Assembly: GCF_000276665.1 (NCBI RefSeq)
Contig: NW_004955475.1
Coordinates: 1,511,503 to 1,575,502, forward strand
Direction: 5' to 3'
DNA from: Chinchilla lanigera
Lineage: Eukaryota > Chordata > Mammalia > Rodentia > Chinchillidae
Length of the DNA: 64,000 bases
Shown: positions 35,096 through 45,740 of the stretch, piece after piece
Numbering within the stretch: the stretch's first letter is position 1
Layout of the letters: each line of letters starts with the position of its first letter
Program-made: the position numbers and the translations under genes
Notes under the pieces: model-generated
The model's input: the letters and a program-made list of their open reading frames with translations, nothing else
What the model was told of the DNA's origin: nothing
Databases searched by the model: none

Positions 35096-35458
35096 CAGTG
35101 GACCCTCAAATTATGACTGGCCTGACATATGAACAACTTGGATTATTACTGGAATTTTAGTTTTAACTTACAACCAAAGTCATAAGTTATGACCCAAGAG
35201 CCAGTTGCTTGTGTTCTAAGATGGTCTCAGATACAAATATAACCCTTAAAGAGTTCTGGAAGGAACATTATAACATCTTTTCCTATATGGGGTTAATTGA
35301 GAAATCCTAGGTCAAAGTCTCTCTAAGGACACTGAGATCTGCCTATATACTGGAGAGAGACTTTGCAGGTAGTGTAGAGGAGCTTGAGCCTTCAATTGAC
35401 AACTTGAATTACAACTAGCACTTGGGAACAACTGAACTTGTAAGTCAAGGGTCCACTG
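35096..35458. mobile_element. Non-autonomous Tc1/mariner-type (Tigger-like) transposon, copy 2
   Basis: 363 bp with ends CAGTGGACCCTCAAATTATG and ...AAGTCAAGGGTCCACTG; TA lies directly on both sides (35094-35095, 35459-35460). It interrupts the piggyBac relic and is the reverse-orientation relative of 23962-24312. Confidence 0.9.
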
Positions 35459-36177
35459 TACTCAAAAATATATTTATCATCACACCTCACTATCTTAACT
35501 AAAAGCTTTCATAGCAGGACTTTATCATTCTAAGCAGAATCCGAAGGATTTATGGAGAAGTGACAGATGTATTGTTGAGATTTTTTTGGACAATAACAGC
35601 CCTCAAGAGATTTGGTTTCCTTCAAAACTGTCTACATTTTAATGACAGACTTACCAGGAAAGAAAAAAAATCAACAATTTGACTCATTTCTGGAAAGCTT
35701 TGTTTTGAAGTATCAAGCAAATTATACATTGTCTGAATATATGACAACTGACAACTTGTATCATTTTGTGGTTGTTGAAGCTTTTGGCAATATATGCTAA
35801 GTAAACCTCTAAATATGGTATAAAAATATATGCCCTGGTAGATGTGAAGACATTTTATGCTGTGAATTTAGAAATTTTTCTTGGAACTCAGCCACCACGT
35901 CTTTATTCATGCAGTAATAAACTGTATATTGCTGTGAACAGAACTTGTTGCACCAATTTCAAAATGTAACCCAAATGTCACATTTGATAACTGGTTCACT
36001 AGTTTACCCATTGATGTTACATTTGCTAAAAGAAGACCAGTTGACCCATATAGGAACTATTCCCATGAACAAAGCAGAGATACCTGAAAAAATGTTGTAA
36101 GTTCACGATAGAGAAATGTATAGTACAGTCTTTGGATTTCAGAAAGACAACATTGGCCCCTATAGACCGATAGTGAG

Positions 36178-36800
36178 GCGAGGTGTGGTAGTGCATGTCT
36201 GTAATCCCAGCACTTTGGGAGGCTGGGGCAGGGGAATCCTGTCAATTTAAAGTCACATGATACAATATAGTTCAAGGATGGCCTAGCCTAAGTATCAAGA
36301 CTCTGCTCAAAACAAACAAACAAACAAATAAACAAACAATAAAAGATTGATAGTGAATCTTCAATACAAACAAATATTCACATTTTACAACAAAATAAAA
36401 GGCAGAACAGATGTTGACGAGGGATGCAGCAACTATGATGTCACTCCAAACTAAATGGCTGTATTTTACTCGATCCTAAACATGTCAGGCATAAACAGTT
36501 TCATTGTTTACAAAGAAAATAACAAGCACAAAATGTCACAGAGAAATTTTCTTACAAGATTGGGACTGGAATTGATAAATGATCAATTACAAGAAAGGAA
36601 GAATAGTATGTATCTGCCCAAAGAATTCTAGAGCAGACGAGTGAACAGATAGGTGTAATATCACAAGAACCTTCTAAGAAAACAGGAAGATCAGGGCTGG
36701 CAATACAGCTCAGAGGCACATTTGTTTTCTAGTATAAATAAATAAATAACTAAATAAGTGAGTGAGTGAGTGAGTAAGTAAGTAAGTAAGTAAGTAAATA
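36178..36800 (+). repeat. B1-like SINE, ID fragment and tetranucleotide repeat
   Basis: B1 at 36178-36340 with (CAAA)n tail. ID start only at 36693-36727. Then TAAA, (GTGA)n and (GTAA)n units to 36800. Confidence 0.8.
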
Positions 36801-37012
36801 ATAACCAGGAAGACCAGCAAGATGTCAAGTATGTTCTACCAAAGAAGACAGGAAAACAAAACACATGTGCTATCAGTATAAGCGAGACCTATGTATGGAA
36901 CATGCAGCTGTCATGTGTGATTGCCTTAGGTATGGTAATTGAAGGAAAGATTATTTTTGCCATAGTTTTGTTTGTATTTGTATTATAGATAGTTAAGTCA
37001 GATAGAATTTTT

Positions 37013-37097
37013 TTCTTTTTTTTGGTACTGGGAATTGAACTCAGGACTTTGTGCTTGCCAGGTAGGCGCTTGTGCCGCTAAGCTATATCCCCAGCTA
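37013..37097 (-). repeat. ID SINE
   Basis: Reverse ID (GGTACTGGGAATTGAACTCA ... GCTATATCCCCAGCTAG). Confidence 0.9.
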
Positions 37098-37124
37098 GAT
37101 AGAAATATTATAGACAGTCAGACA

Positions 37125-37860
37125 GGGCTGGGCCCTCAAGGGAAGTCAGCTGCAAAACAGGAGACCACATCAAAACTATGGTTGGAGGTGCATTTGAAGA
37201 AGATTAAAGTCACAGTGGCCAGATTTACATACTTCCCCAGTGTAGAACCCTTGAGATTACTGGTGCCACCCTTTTGAGGTTTCCCATGTAAATAAAGCAT
37301 TATCTCATTAGCCTGGGCCATCCTTTCTCATCCACAAAGACTAAAACTAAGACTAAGACTAAAATGACTAAGACTACTAAGACTAAATCTAAAGGGAAGA
37401 CTAAGGCTATAGATTACTGATGAAGGTTAATGATGTAATCCATATGCCCTTGAAACTACTGGATCAATATTACCTAAGTGACTATACTTGTAATCTTATT
37501 GATTGATCATAATTCTGTCCCACATTGTACCCACCTAGTGATTTTGCTCTATAAAACTTCCTTTGAGAAGTGAGCTCCTTCCAATCCATTCGGGACCCTT
37601 CGTCTCTCTTAGGAGCTATTCCTATTCCCCAATCCTACTTCCCACATCTTTTTCTTTTGTTTTTTTTTTTGGTACCAGGAATCAAACTCATGACCTCACG
37701 CTTGCCAGGCAGGTGCTTATGCTGCTGAGCTACTTTCCCCTTCCCCAGTTCTTTTTCCCAATAAATTTTCCTACTCTAAACCTCTACTACTCTCCTTAGA
37801 ATTCATTCTTTGACTTCGGGGGACACAAACTCAGTGTATCTGATATCTAGCATTCCCCCA
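37125..37860 (+). mobile_element. Probable ERV LTR with ID inserted
   Basis: A TATA-like CTATAAAACTTCC at about 37550, AATAAATTTTCC poly(A) signal at about 37761 and AGTGTATCTGATATCTAGCA near the end suggest an LTR. The upstream (AAGACTAA)n-like run at 37340-37410 may be part of it. A reverse ID lies at 37655-37740. Confidence 0.5.
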
Positions 37861-38268
37861 GTATCATTTTCATTGTAGTTCACATAGGAATTTATTTCTT
37901 CTGTTATTTTTTAGATCCTGTAAATAGTTGATGTTGAACATGTTGATGCTTAATCACTCATTACATATAAAAACTTAATATTTTATTTCCTGTTAAGTAC
38001 AGTTTAATAAAATTAATAATTCATCAATAGAAATACTTCTAAAAAAGTAAATGTGGGTGTTATACATCCCCCATGATGTGCCTTTCAAAATATTTGCTGT
38101 GATGCCCCCAGCTACAGGTGAATGACTGAAAGCCTTGCCAATAAGTTCTGGTACAACACAAAGATATTTGTTCAGGCCTACTATTCACAATTATACTAGA
38201 GGTTCCAATAAGAGCAGTTAGGAAAAAAAGAAACAAATGATATCCAAATTGGAAAGACAAAATTAAAA
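37861..38268. other. No gene seen
   Basis: AT-rich; nothing recognised. Confidence 0.3.
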
Positions 38269-38269
38269 C

Positions 38270-38460
38270 TATCTCAAGATCCAGATCTTATTATACAAAA
38301 CCTTAACAACTCTACACACAAGAAACTATTAGAGATAATACACAAATTGAGCAAATTTTGAGGATAGAAGACAACACAACAATTGTATTTCTATATTTAA
38401 GCAATAAGCAAAAAGATGGCAAGTTAAAAGCCAGCCTGGGCAACTTAGCAAGACTATCCA
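38270..38460 (+). repeat. L1 ORF2 fragment
   Basis: TAGAGATAATACACAAATTGAGCAAATTTTG and GTATTTCTATATTTAAGCAATAA follow the late reverse transcriptase order. Confidence 0.6.
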
Positions 38461-38461
38461 T

Positions 38462-38888
38462 TAGGGCTTATCTCTAGATGTCCTCCCCAAAGTCTAATGA
38501 GGTCATAGGTGGGGCTTTTCAGAGGTGGCTGGATCTAGAGTTGTGTGATGCTGGTATTGATTTACGGTGTGATGCTAGGATTAAGGGTGCCCAACCCTGG
38601 GTGTGAGTGCTACCCATCCTAAGGGCGGGTTGCCTGGATAGAATACCAAGGATATAAAGAGGGCTGTTTTTACTTGCTGCTTGCTATTTCATTGCTTTGC
38701 TGCTTTCCTGCCTTCTGCTTGCCATGAACTGTTTTTCCTCTACAATGCTCCTCTGCTATGCCACCCTGCCTTAGAGCCAGCCAAATATGAACTGAAACTT
38801 CTACAAACTGTGACCTACAATTAGCCTTTAGTCCTTTAACTTTGGGTTTTGGGTATTTTATCTCAGCAATGATAAAAGTAACTAAGAC
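38462..38888 (+). mobile_element. MaLR-like LTR, subfamily A
   Basis: Start GGGCTTATCTCTAGATGTCC; one copy of GCTAGGATTAAGGGTGC (38573); ACTTCTACAAACTGTGACC; GGGTATTTTATCTCAGCAATG end. Confidence 0.75.
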
Positions 38889-38922
38889 ACCATCTTAAAA
38901 TAAAAAGCAACTTATTTTTTTG

Positions 38923-39170
38923 CCAGGCATGGTAACACACACCTGTAATTTCAGCACTTGGTTGGCTGAAGCCGATGGATTGCTGTAAGTTCGAGGCCAG
39001 CCTAGACTATATAGTGAGTTCAAGGCCAGCCTGGGCTGCACAGTAAGACCCTGTCTCCAAAGGACATTAAAATTAAAAAGAAACAAAAATATAAAACAAT
39101 TTTTTAAAAAAGGGCTGAGGATATGGCTTAATGTAAAGGCCCTGGATTCAATCCCTACTACCAAAAAAAG
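38923..39170 (+). repeat. B1-like SINE and ID-like unit
   Basis: B1 38923-39075; ID-like 39112-39170. Confidence 0.8.
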
Positions 39171-39174
39171 AAAA

Positions 39175-39520
39175 AAGGATAGACAAAACCAAGTAAAGAC
39201 ATGAAAAAGTGCTTAATATCACATTGGGGAAATAAAAATTAAAAGACACAATGAGATTTCACTACACACCCATCAGAACACCTAAAATTTAAAAAGAACA
39301 CCACCAAATTTCTTGTATATTGTTGGTGTTAGTATAAAACAATTTAGCCAATTTGGAAAAATGACAACTTCTTAAAAGGCTAAAAATCACATATGCTATG
39401 ACCCAGCAATTCTACTCTTAGCTATTATTCAAAAGAAACGAAAATATGTCCACAAAAAGATTTATATAGGACTATTCAGACCAGTAACTTACGGTTTGAA
39501 AAAAATTAACAGTAGTTGAA
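39175..39520 (+). repeat. Old L1 ORF2 3' end
   Basis: ATCACATTGGGGAAATAAAAATTAAAA ... CTATGACCCAGCAATTCTAC ... AAATATGTCCACAAAAAG are L1M ORF2 3'-end words. Confidence 0.7.
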
Positions 39521-39908
39521 AAGGCACACTCTAGGGAAGATTAAATAGAGAGGGGCACAAGGGAACTTTCTGGAGTAATAGCAATATTCTGCATCAGATA
39601 AGCAAGCTGTATCCTCAAGAACATAGCTGAGTATGCAACAGAGACGATATAAACTCCAAAAACCTAAAATCCTTACTGTCTAGCCCTTTATAACAAAGTC
39701 TGTCAACAACTATACTATATCTTGATAATAGTTTGGGTAGTACAGATAAAAGCATTTGTCATAACCTGATGAATTATCTGTGCATTTAATACAGATAAAT
39801 GTAAACAAAAATACAAAGAAACACTGAGTTCTAGAAAAGGATTTGTCCACTGAACTATTTATAGATGATGAATACTGATGTTAGCAACTTTAACTTTGGT
39901 TTGGTTAC

Positions 39909-40008
39909 TTTTTTTTTTTTTTTGGTTTTTCTCCGGTACCGGGAACCGAACTCACGACCTTGCGCTTGCCAGGCAGGCGCTTTTGCCGCTGAGCTAAATC
40001 CCCAGCCC
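39909..40008 (-). repeat. Young ID SINE
   Basis: Near-consensus reverse ID; AGCAACTTTAACTTTG occurs at 39883-39898 and directly after the element. Confidence 0.95.
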
Positions 40009-40284
40009 CAGCAACTTTAACTTTGAAATACATCAGAAAAGATGGATTAATAAAGGGATAAAGGGGTTAATATTTACATATGTGATAGAACAAATTTAGC
40101 AAAAGTATGGAATCTAGGTGATAGGTATAATATAAAGGTGTTCATCCCATAATATTCTTTAACTATTCCACAGTTTGGGCATTTTTAAAAAATAAGATGT
40201 TGGGGAAAACATTAATTAGAGGTAAGGAAAATATGCAGTGCTACTGAAATGTACAATGACTGTTTAAATTTTTAAAATGTATTA

Positions 40285-40864
40285 CAGTAAAAGACACATT
40301 GCCATTACACCCCCTCAATACTCTGCTCTCACTCCAAACCCTTATACAATTATTCTTGCCACTTTCTGAAGCAGTCCTGGAAGTCATCTTTTGTGAGTAT
40401 TTTTACAAGCTGTTATCAAATATATGGTGAATGCAGCTGGCACGTGTCATCCAACAAGGCAAGCAGGTTCATAAAAACATTACAATGTGGGGCTGGGGAT
40501 TTAGCTCAGCGGCAAAGCGCCTGCCTGGCAAGCGCAAGGTCGTGAGTTCGATTCCCCGTACCGGAGAAAAAAAAAAAAAAAAAAAAAAAAAAAGAAAAAA
40601 AAATTACAATGTATCTTATCTACTTTATTCACTGTATTTGGTACCATTGGACTTCTGGCTCTTCCCCAAAGTCAAAATGACCATGAAAGGTAAATGTTTT
40701 GAATTAATTTAGAACATTAAAGCAGCCACAATAGCTCAACTAAAGAATCTCACAAAAGAGAACTTTAAGAATTGCTTCAGGAAGTGGCAAGAACAATAGG
40801 GTAATTGTTTTCAAAGCAAGCAGAAGTATTCTGAGCAGGACTAATGACAATGTGTTTTTTACTA
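40285..40864. mobile_element. Palindromic mariner-derived element, copy 1 (ID inserted)
   Basis: TA lies at both ends. The left end CAGTAAAAGACACATTG is the reverse complement (two differences) of the right end CAATGTGTTTTTTACTA. The inverted arms extend about 115-130 bases. Each arm holds the 3' end of a mariner transposase (CTTCCAGGACTGCTTCAGAA on the reverse of the left arm, CTTTAAGAATTGCTTCAGGA on the right). The right arm also has LDFWLFPKVKMTMKGK (about 40648-40695), which includes the third catalytic Asp of the mariner D,D34D core. An ID (40488-40595) lies between the arms, flanked by ATTACAATGT. Confidence 0.8.
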
Positions 40865-41370
40865 TAATACAGTAAAATGACACATGCAATCCGCCCAAAG
40901 AAATGATTATTCCAAGCAAAAATGCTCTGTGAACCTCTTTATTCTAAAGAAATCAATTCTGGAACAATATACACTTGTTGAAAGAAACTTTAGCTGCAAA
41001 GATATTTACCTTTTCTCAGTCCTGTTAAGAGCTGGCATGCACAATCAAAGTTTACTATAATTTATGCCCTTTATGAAGAATTTTGTAAAACATATAATGA
41101 CAAATGTAAGAGCAATTTGTTTGGAATAATAATATATCATCACTAAAGAATAACTCTTAATGGAACACATAGCTTTTATCTACAGACTTCAAAGCCAATC
41201 AATCTTTCAGATATATCTAAAGCAGAGAAGAAGAGCAAAAAAAGAGAATAAATCAGATCTTCCATTCTTCCCTTTAATTGATTCAATCAATCCTGAGTTA
41301 ACTAAATCTCAATGAAGTAATCATGTCCTTTTTCTCCATTTCTGGCATGAAAGATAACTACCTTAGAAAG
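40865..41370. other. No gene seen
   Basis: Single-copy-like AT-rich DNA. Confidence 0.3.
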
Positions 41371-41374
41371 GGGC

Positions 41375-41665
41375 CAGGCAGTCTTCTATATGACATTGGG
41401 GAAGTTACTTAACCTCTCTAAACCTCCACTTTCTCACCTGTAAAGCAAAAATAATAATAGGACTTCTAGGGCTGGTATGAGGACACTACATATAATACCT
41501 TTAAAATAGTGTTTAGGGGACTGGTTATAGTTCAGTAATGGAGTCCTTGCCTAGCATGCACAAGGCACTGGGTTCAATCCTTAGCACCACATAAAAAGAA
41601 AACAGAAAAAGAAAAAGAAGAATGTTTGGCACATAAGAGTCACATGATAGTGTTACTACCTCACA
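41375..41665 (+). repeat. MIR SINE interrupted by ID-like unit
   Basis: GGGGAAGTTACTTAACCTCTCTAAACC ... CTGTAAAGCAAAAATAATAA and after the ID-like unit (41517-41600) TTTGGCACATAAGAGTCACA. Confidence 0.75.
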
Positions 41666-41704
41666 AAAACAAATACTTTATTATAAACATAGATTATGGG
41701 TTCT

Positions 41705-41805
41705 TTTTGTTTTGTTTTGTTTGTTTGTTTTTCTTCCGGTACCAGGAATTGAACTCATGACCTTGCACTTGCCAGGCAGGCACTTTGCTGCTGAGCTAAA
41801 TCCCC
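41705..41805 (-). repeat. ID SINE
   Basis: Reverse ID (TTCCGGTACCAGGAATTGAA ... GAGCTAAATCCCC). Confidence 0.9.
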
Positions 41806-41859
41806 TATAAATGTAGACTAACAGAACCATAGATTCCTAATATTTGAGGACCAAAAGGC

Positions 41860-42160
41860 TTTGGAGCACTTCACAGTCCTTTTTGCTGCTCTTCAGATAT
41901 GCCATACACACTCCTCCCTTAGGGTCATTATATCCATTATTCCCTTTCACTGGAATTTTTATTGCTGATTCCTTCACCTGCTTGCAGTGTTTGCTCAAAT
42001 GTCACTTTACCAACAAGACCTATCCTGATGGCCACCTTCTTTAAAATTGCAACTATTTTGTTTTAATTTTGTTTTACATTCTTCCCAGAGTACTTTGTAC
42101 AGTATGAAATAAATTTTTATAATTATTACTGCCTGGGTTATTGCCCAATGATGTAAGGGA
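41860..42160 (+). repeat. L2 LINE 3' end
   Basis: TTGCTCAAATGTCACTTTAC ... AGACCTATCCTGATGGCCACCTTCTTTAAAATTGCAA ... TTTGTACAGTATGAAATAA follow L2 order. Confidence 0.7.
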
Positions 42161-42179
42161 TTCTTGTATTAAGTTCACT

Positions 42180-42370
42180 GATACAGCCCAAGTAGGTACT
42201 CAAACTCTTTGGATTTTAGTTATAATCTAGCCTACTCTCTTCATTTTACAGGTAAGAAATTTTAGAAATAAGCTGAATCAAGGTTACCCATGGCTATGAA
42301 ACTGAGTGAATAACAGAAATTATGCCTCTCAGTCCAGTGCTCTTTTGAGTACAGCTCACTATCTCTCTAA
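42180..42370 (-). repeat. MIR SINE, reverse
   Basis: CTTCATTTTACAGGTAAGAA ... TCAAGGTTACCCATGGCTAT ... CAGTCCAGTGCTCTTTTG. Confidence 0.6.
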
Positions 42371-42429
42371 TCCTAGAACATTACCAAAAAAAGTCATAAT
42401 CACCCACATTTTCCTCCAGGATGATTTAC

Positions 42430-44420
42430 CTTTGGAATTTCTTGTCCTTGCAAATGCTGCTGTGTCTGAAATACAGAAATGCTCTGACAAGCAGTGGAAG
42501 CTTGTACTGGAATACTAAGTGTCAGAAGATAAAGATAAGATGGCTGACTTGGAAGGGCTATCCCAGAGTTTTGATGCCAGGTCTGCTACTGTAGTTCTAC
42601 TTCTGATGACCCAGAAATGGGTGCTAAGCTCAAAAACAGCTGCCACTGGGGCTGGCCAGTAGACTTGATGCATGCAAACTGGTACTGTACTATTTCTTTT
42701 TTCCTGTAGCGAAAATGTTTGACTACATCTAATGCCTGAAACCTTGAGACTGCTCTAAAAGCTGTATTACACATTGCTGTCCCATTGCCATAGGTTGCAA
42801 CTGTTCTTCTAAAGGAGCTATAATCTGGAGCATGTTTGGAGAAGTCTTTTGAATATATGGTAATAGCTGAACACCACACTTATCCAGATAAGTGTGTTGT
42901 ACAGAGTTGGTTAGGTGCCTGTGAAAGATTGCAGTTGATTTATGGAACCTTCCTGAGTAGACAACTGATAGGTTTTTTTGTACTTGTGTATGAGATAAAT
43001 GACATCTGGTGATGCAGAATGAAAGCTGAGTGAGAAACCTGACTTGAGGTTAGATATACAGTAATTGGGAAAGCTGTGTTGAAAAATGAACAAGCTGGAT
43101 CAGGGCCTGAAAATGGGCCTGCTCAGTGAAAGACAATGGCGCAGGATGCTGAAGTTGTCCTTCACTGCTCTCTGAGATCTGCTACTAGTTGACTAAGCCT
43201 GAGTTTTTAGCTCTTTGTATCCAAAACCAATGTCTACCTGGGATGGTTCCACTAAATGTTGGGTACTAAATAAAGGCTCAGTAGAATGTGTCTGTGTTAA
43301 ATATATGTTTTGTTCCAGTGTTAAAGAACTGCTACCTCCAGACTATGTTAAATAAGCTTGTTTAGAAGTAGACCTTGCTACATAAGGTGGTACAGAATAT
43401 AACTTCTGATCTGCAGAGTTTGTAATGGGTACTTGCTTGCTATGAAGAGGGTTTACTGTACAGTATATACTTGCTGAGTTATGAAAGTTACCTGTTCAGT
43501 TGTCTGAATAGTGTAAGCAATTTTTCCTGAGAAACATTTTTAAGAGGCAGTGTCTGACAGACTGATCCATAGATTGCACATCTTCAGCTCCCTGGTGTGG
43601 AAAAGGTGAGTGAATGGGAGATTGTACAAGATAAGCAGGGTGCCCTTGGGCCAGTGTCAAATAAGAAGACTGTACTGCAGTGGGATTGGATAAGAAGTCT
43701 GCATGGAATAGGCCGGCTGTGATCCCAGTGGTTGTATAGTGTAAAGTGGATGTTCTGGGGCTGGAAGTGAATAAATATGATGTGCTGGAGTGTGAATTGG
43801 GTAAGTTGGCTGTGGTGAATAAGAAGTTTGCTCCTGGGGTTGTATCACAAAAGGTGGCTGCTCAGGAGCCATCACTGGAGAAGGTGGTAGTTCTGTAGGT
43901 GGCCTTCGATAAGTGTGTTGTACAGAGTAACATGGCCACTCCAGGGGCTAAATTACACTTTCAATACCAGCCTTTGGCTACTAATGACTTGAAAGAGCAT
44001 CAGACTCTTGAAAAATAAAATCCTGCTGAACATTTTTCTGTGAAGATGCCATAATCTTATGATGTAAAAATATAGTTAAAGGCTGCTGCTGAATAGAAGC
44101 TTGGAAACAGGGCTCTTTCAAATGTATGATCTAGCTTTGTGATGCTGAAGAAGCTAGAGTTCTAGATCTTGAGTTCTAGACTCTTGATGCTCCACGGTTA
44201 GGAAATTGTATCTTTTGTGAAGGCTGATAGGCTCATGAATGCCTCCCAATGAAATGGAAAGGACCTGAGCTGTACCAGCAGCACTATGTGCAGTGCTCAT
44301 ATATTAAGCAGAATAATGATCGAACAAAGCTTGGGAGTAATTAACCAGTAAGAACCTAGAACTCAGATTGGCATCTGGTGCTTTAGATAATACCTAATTC
44401 CCAATTCTAGGACCAGACTC
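42430..44420 (-). pseudogene. Decayed Gln/Tyr/Pro-rich coding-like block in WNK3, gene-strand orientation
   Basis: On the minus strand this stretch reads as a long protein-like sequence broken by several stops and frameshifts. Readable pieces include SVQHTYRRPPTELPPSP (from about 43928), an open frame at 43875-43657 with motifs QPQEQTSYSPQPTYP and YTIQPL, then after a shift AYLVQSPIHSPFPHQ, later AYTIQTTEQVTFITQQ and finally SISVFQTQQHLQGQEIPK. Recurrent Y-x-(V/I)-Q units run through it. The last readable codon is followed by AAAG|GTAAAT at 42430/42429, a good donor, and no A tail follows, which argues against a processed pseudogene. It lies downstream of the 46946 exon in the same orientation. 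WNK1 carries a long nervous-system exon (HSN2) within the intron after its exon 8, so this may be the decayed WNK3 counterpart. The identity is an inference; coding-like decay is visible. Confidence 0.55.
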
Positions 44421-44759
44421 AAGTTGTTGGATGCAGGGAACTCATCTAAGAAGCAGGAAATCTTTAAGGAGAAATTATAGAAAGGAATTATAGTGTACAA
44501 TTCTAATAACTGACATGTCTAAAATCATGGGTTGGGCTGAAGTTTGCTCCAGGGACCAGCTGCAGTTCCTGGTGCTAGTGCAAGGCAAATTCACATTATG
44601 AATGCATATACCATGCCTATTTTAATAGGACTTTTTAAGAAAGATTGATAAAATAATGCTATATTCTGAAAATTTCATCAAGTTAGTAAAAAGATGCCAA
44701 ATATACAGAATTAGTTTCAAAAATCCTAACATAAGTAAATATTAGCTGAATATATAAAG

Positions 44760-45740
44760 GGGCTAAGGCCAGTGCCAGCAATATACTGCTCATGGCTTCT
44801 CATTTATTGCGCTTACCACATAATTCACTGAAACCCGGGCAAAGATTCAGAGTAACTGAATCTGACTATCAAGGGCCATTCTATATAATTTTGGGGGAAA
44901 ATTATTTCATAATTAAATTGTGATTAGGGCTTATCCGAGGTCTAGTATCTTGCCATGTGAGCTGGTTAAGCTATGCAGAAACATAACTCTGTGTGCCTCT
45001 GGTCACAGTTAAAGCCTCAATGGTCCCCAGGTGCTGTGACTCCTGGGCAAGATTACATCAGCTGAAGACATCCTGGTTTCTTGAGAACCAAGTAGTAATT
45101 TTTTAAAAAGGGCTTCACCAGGGGAAAGGCAAACTTCTTATTAACCTGCCCTCTCTCCCCACCATCCTCATCAGCTTAAGATCACTGCCACCCTCTGAGT
45201 CATCAGAAGTGATCCTCATCAACATAAGATCTACTGTCTTCTATTTCTTTGCTGAAAGAAACTGTTAATGAGTCCTTGACTGATCAATATTGCATGTCTC
45301 TATCTGTTTTCATGAGAAACCACTGTGAAGATATCAATATGTAATACAACAAGCATTAATTTCCTACCACTTTGTTTGTAACTCTGTATTGTCTGTACTG
45401 TTCTTTTGCGATTTTGTAAAAGGTTGTCTGTTAATGTTTTCCTCCTTTTATTTTTAAAATTTAAAAAAAAAAACATAAGATCTTCATTAGCATAAAACCA
45501 CGGCTGCTCTCTGAGTCATCTGATAATCCCCTCATCATTTTCCTCAATGTAAATGTGATCAATAAATATCAAGGTTCCGGCTGCCTTGTGGCCTGTTGCT
45601 CCCCATAAACATCTGGCCATCCCAGATCCCTGTTGCACTGCCATTTTGCCTCCTGCTCTTTCTTTTCACCATATACCATAACACCTTGTAGGAGAAAGGG
45701 GTCCACTGCAGGGTTCCATAATATCTGATACTTTCACATA
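44760..45740 (+). mobile_element. Probable ERV LTR
   Basis: About 1 kb with AATAAATATCAAGG at about 45560, GGTCCACTGCAGGGTTCC near the end and two related blocks (45174-45235 and 45473-45540) sharing CATAAGATC and CTCTGAGTCATC. The family is not named. Confidence 0.45.

Larger units (their letters stand above)
34640..36950 (+). pseudogene. piggyBac (T. ni-type) transposase relic
   Basis: In order: an acidic N-terminal part (34640-34860), a KLFVMDNMLQDVLKYTNNEIQ stretch (about 35000-35070), VDVKTFYAVN (about 35840-35870), FDNWFTSLPIDVTF with the usual DNWFTS motif of the catalytic core (about 35980-36030), IPEKML (about 36083), KIKGRTDVDEGCSNYDV (about 36395), MSGINSFIVYKENN (about 36480), and a C-terminal Cys-rich CYQYKRDLCMEHAAVMCDC finger (about 36868). 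These match the order of the piggyBac transposase family. Many stops and frameshifts: dead. It is interrupted by a TA-flanked transposon (35096-35458), a B1 (36178-36340) and an ID fragment. TTAA termini were not located. Confidence 0.8.
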
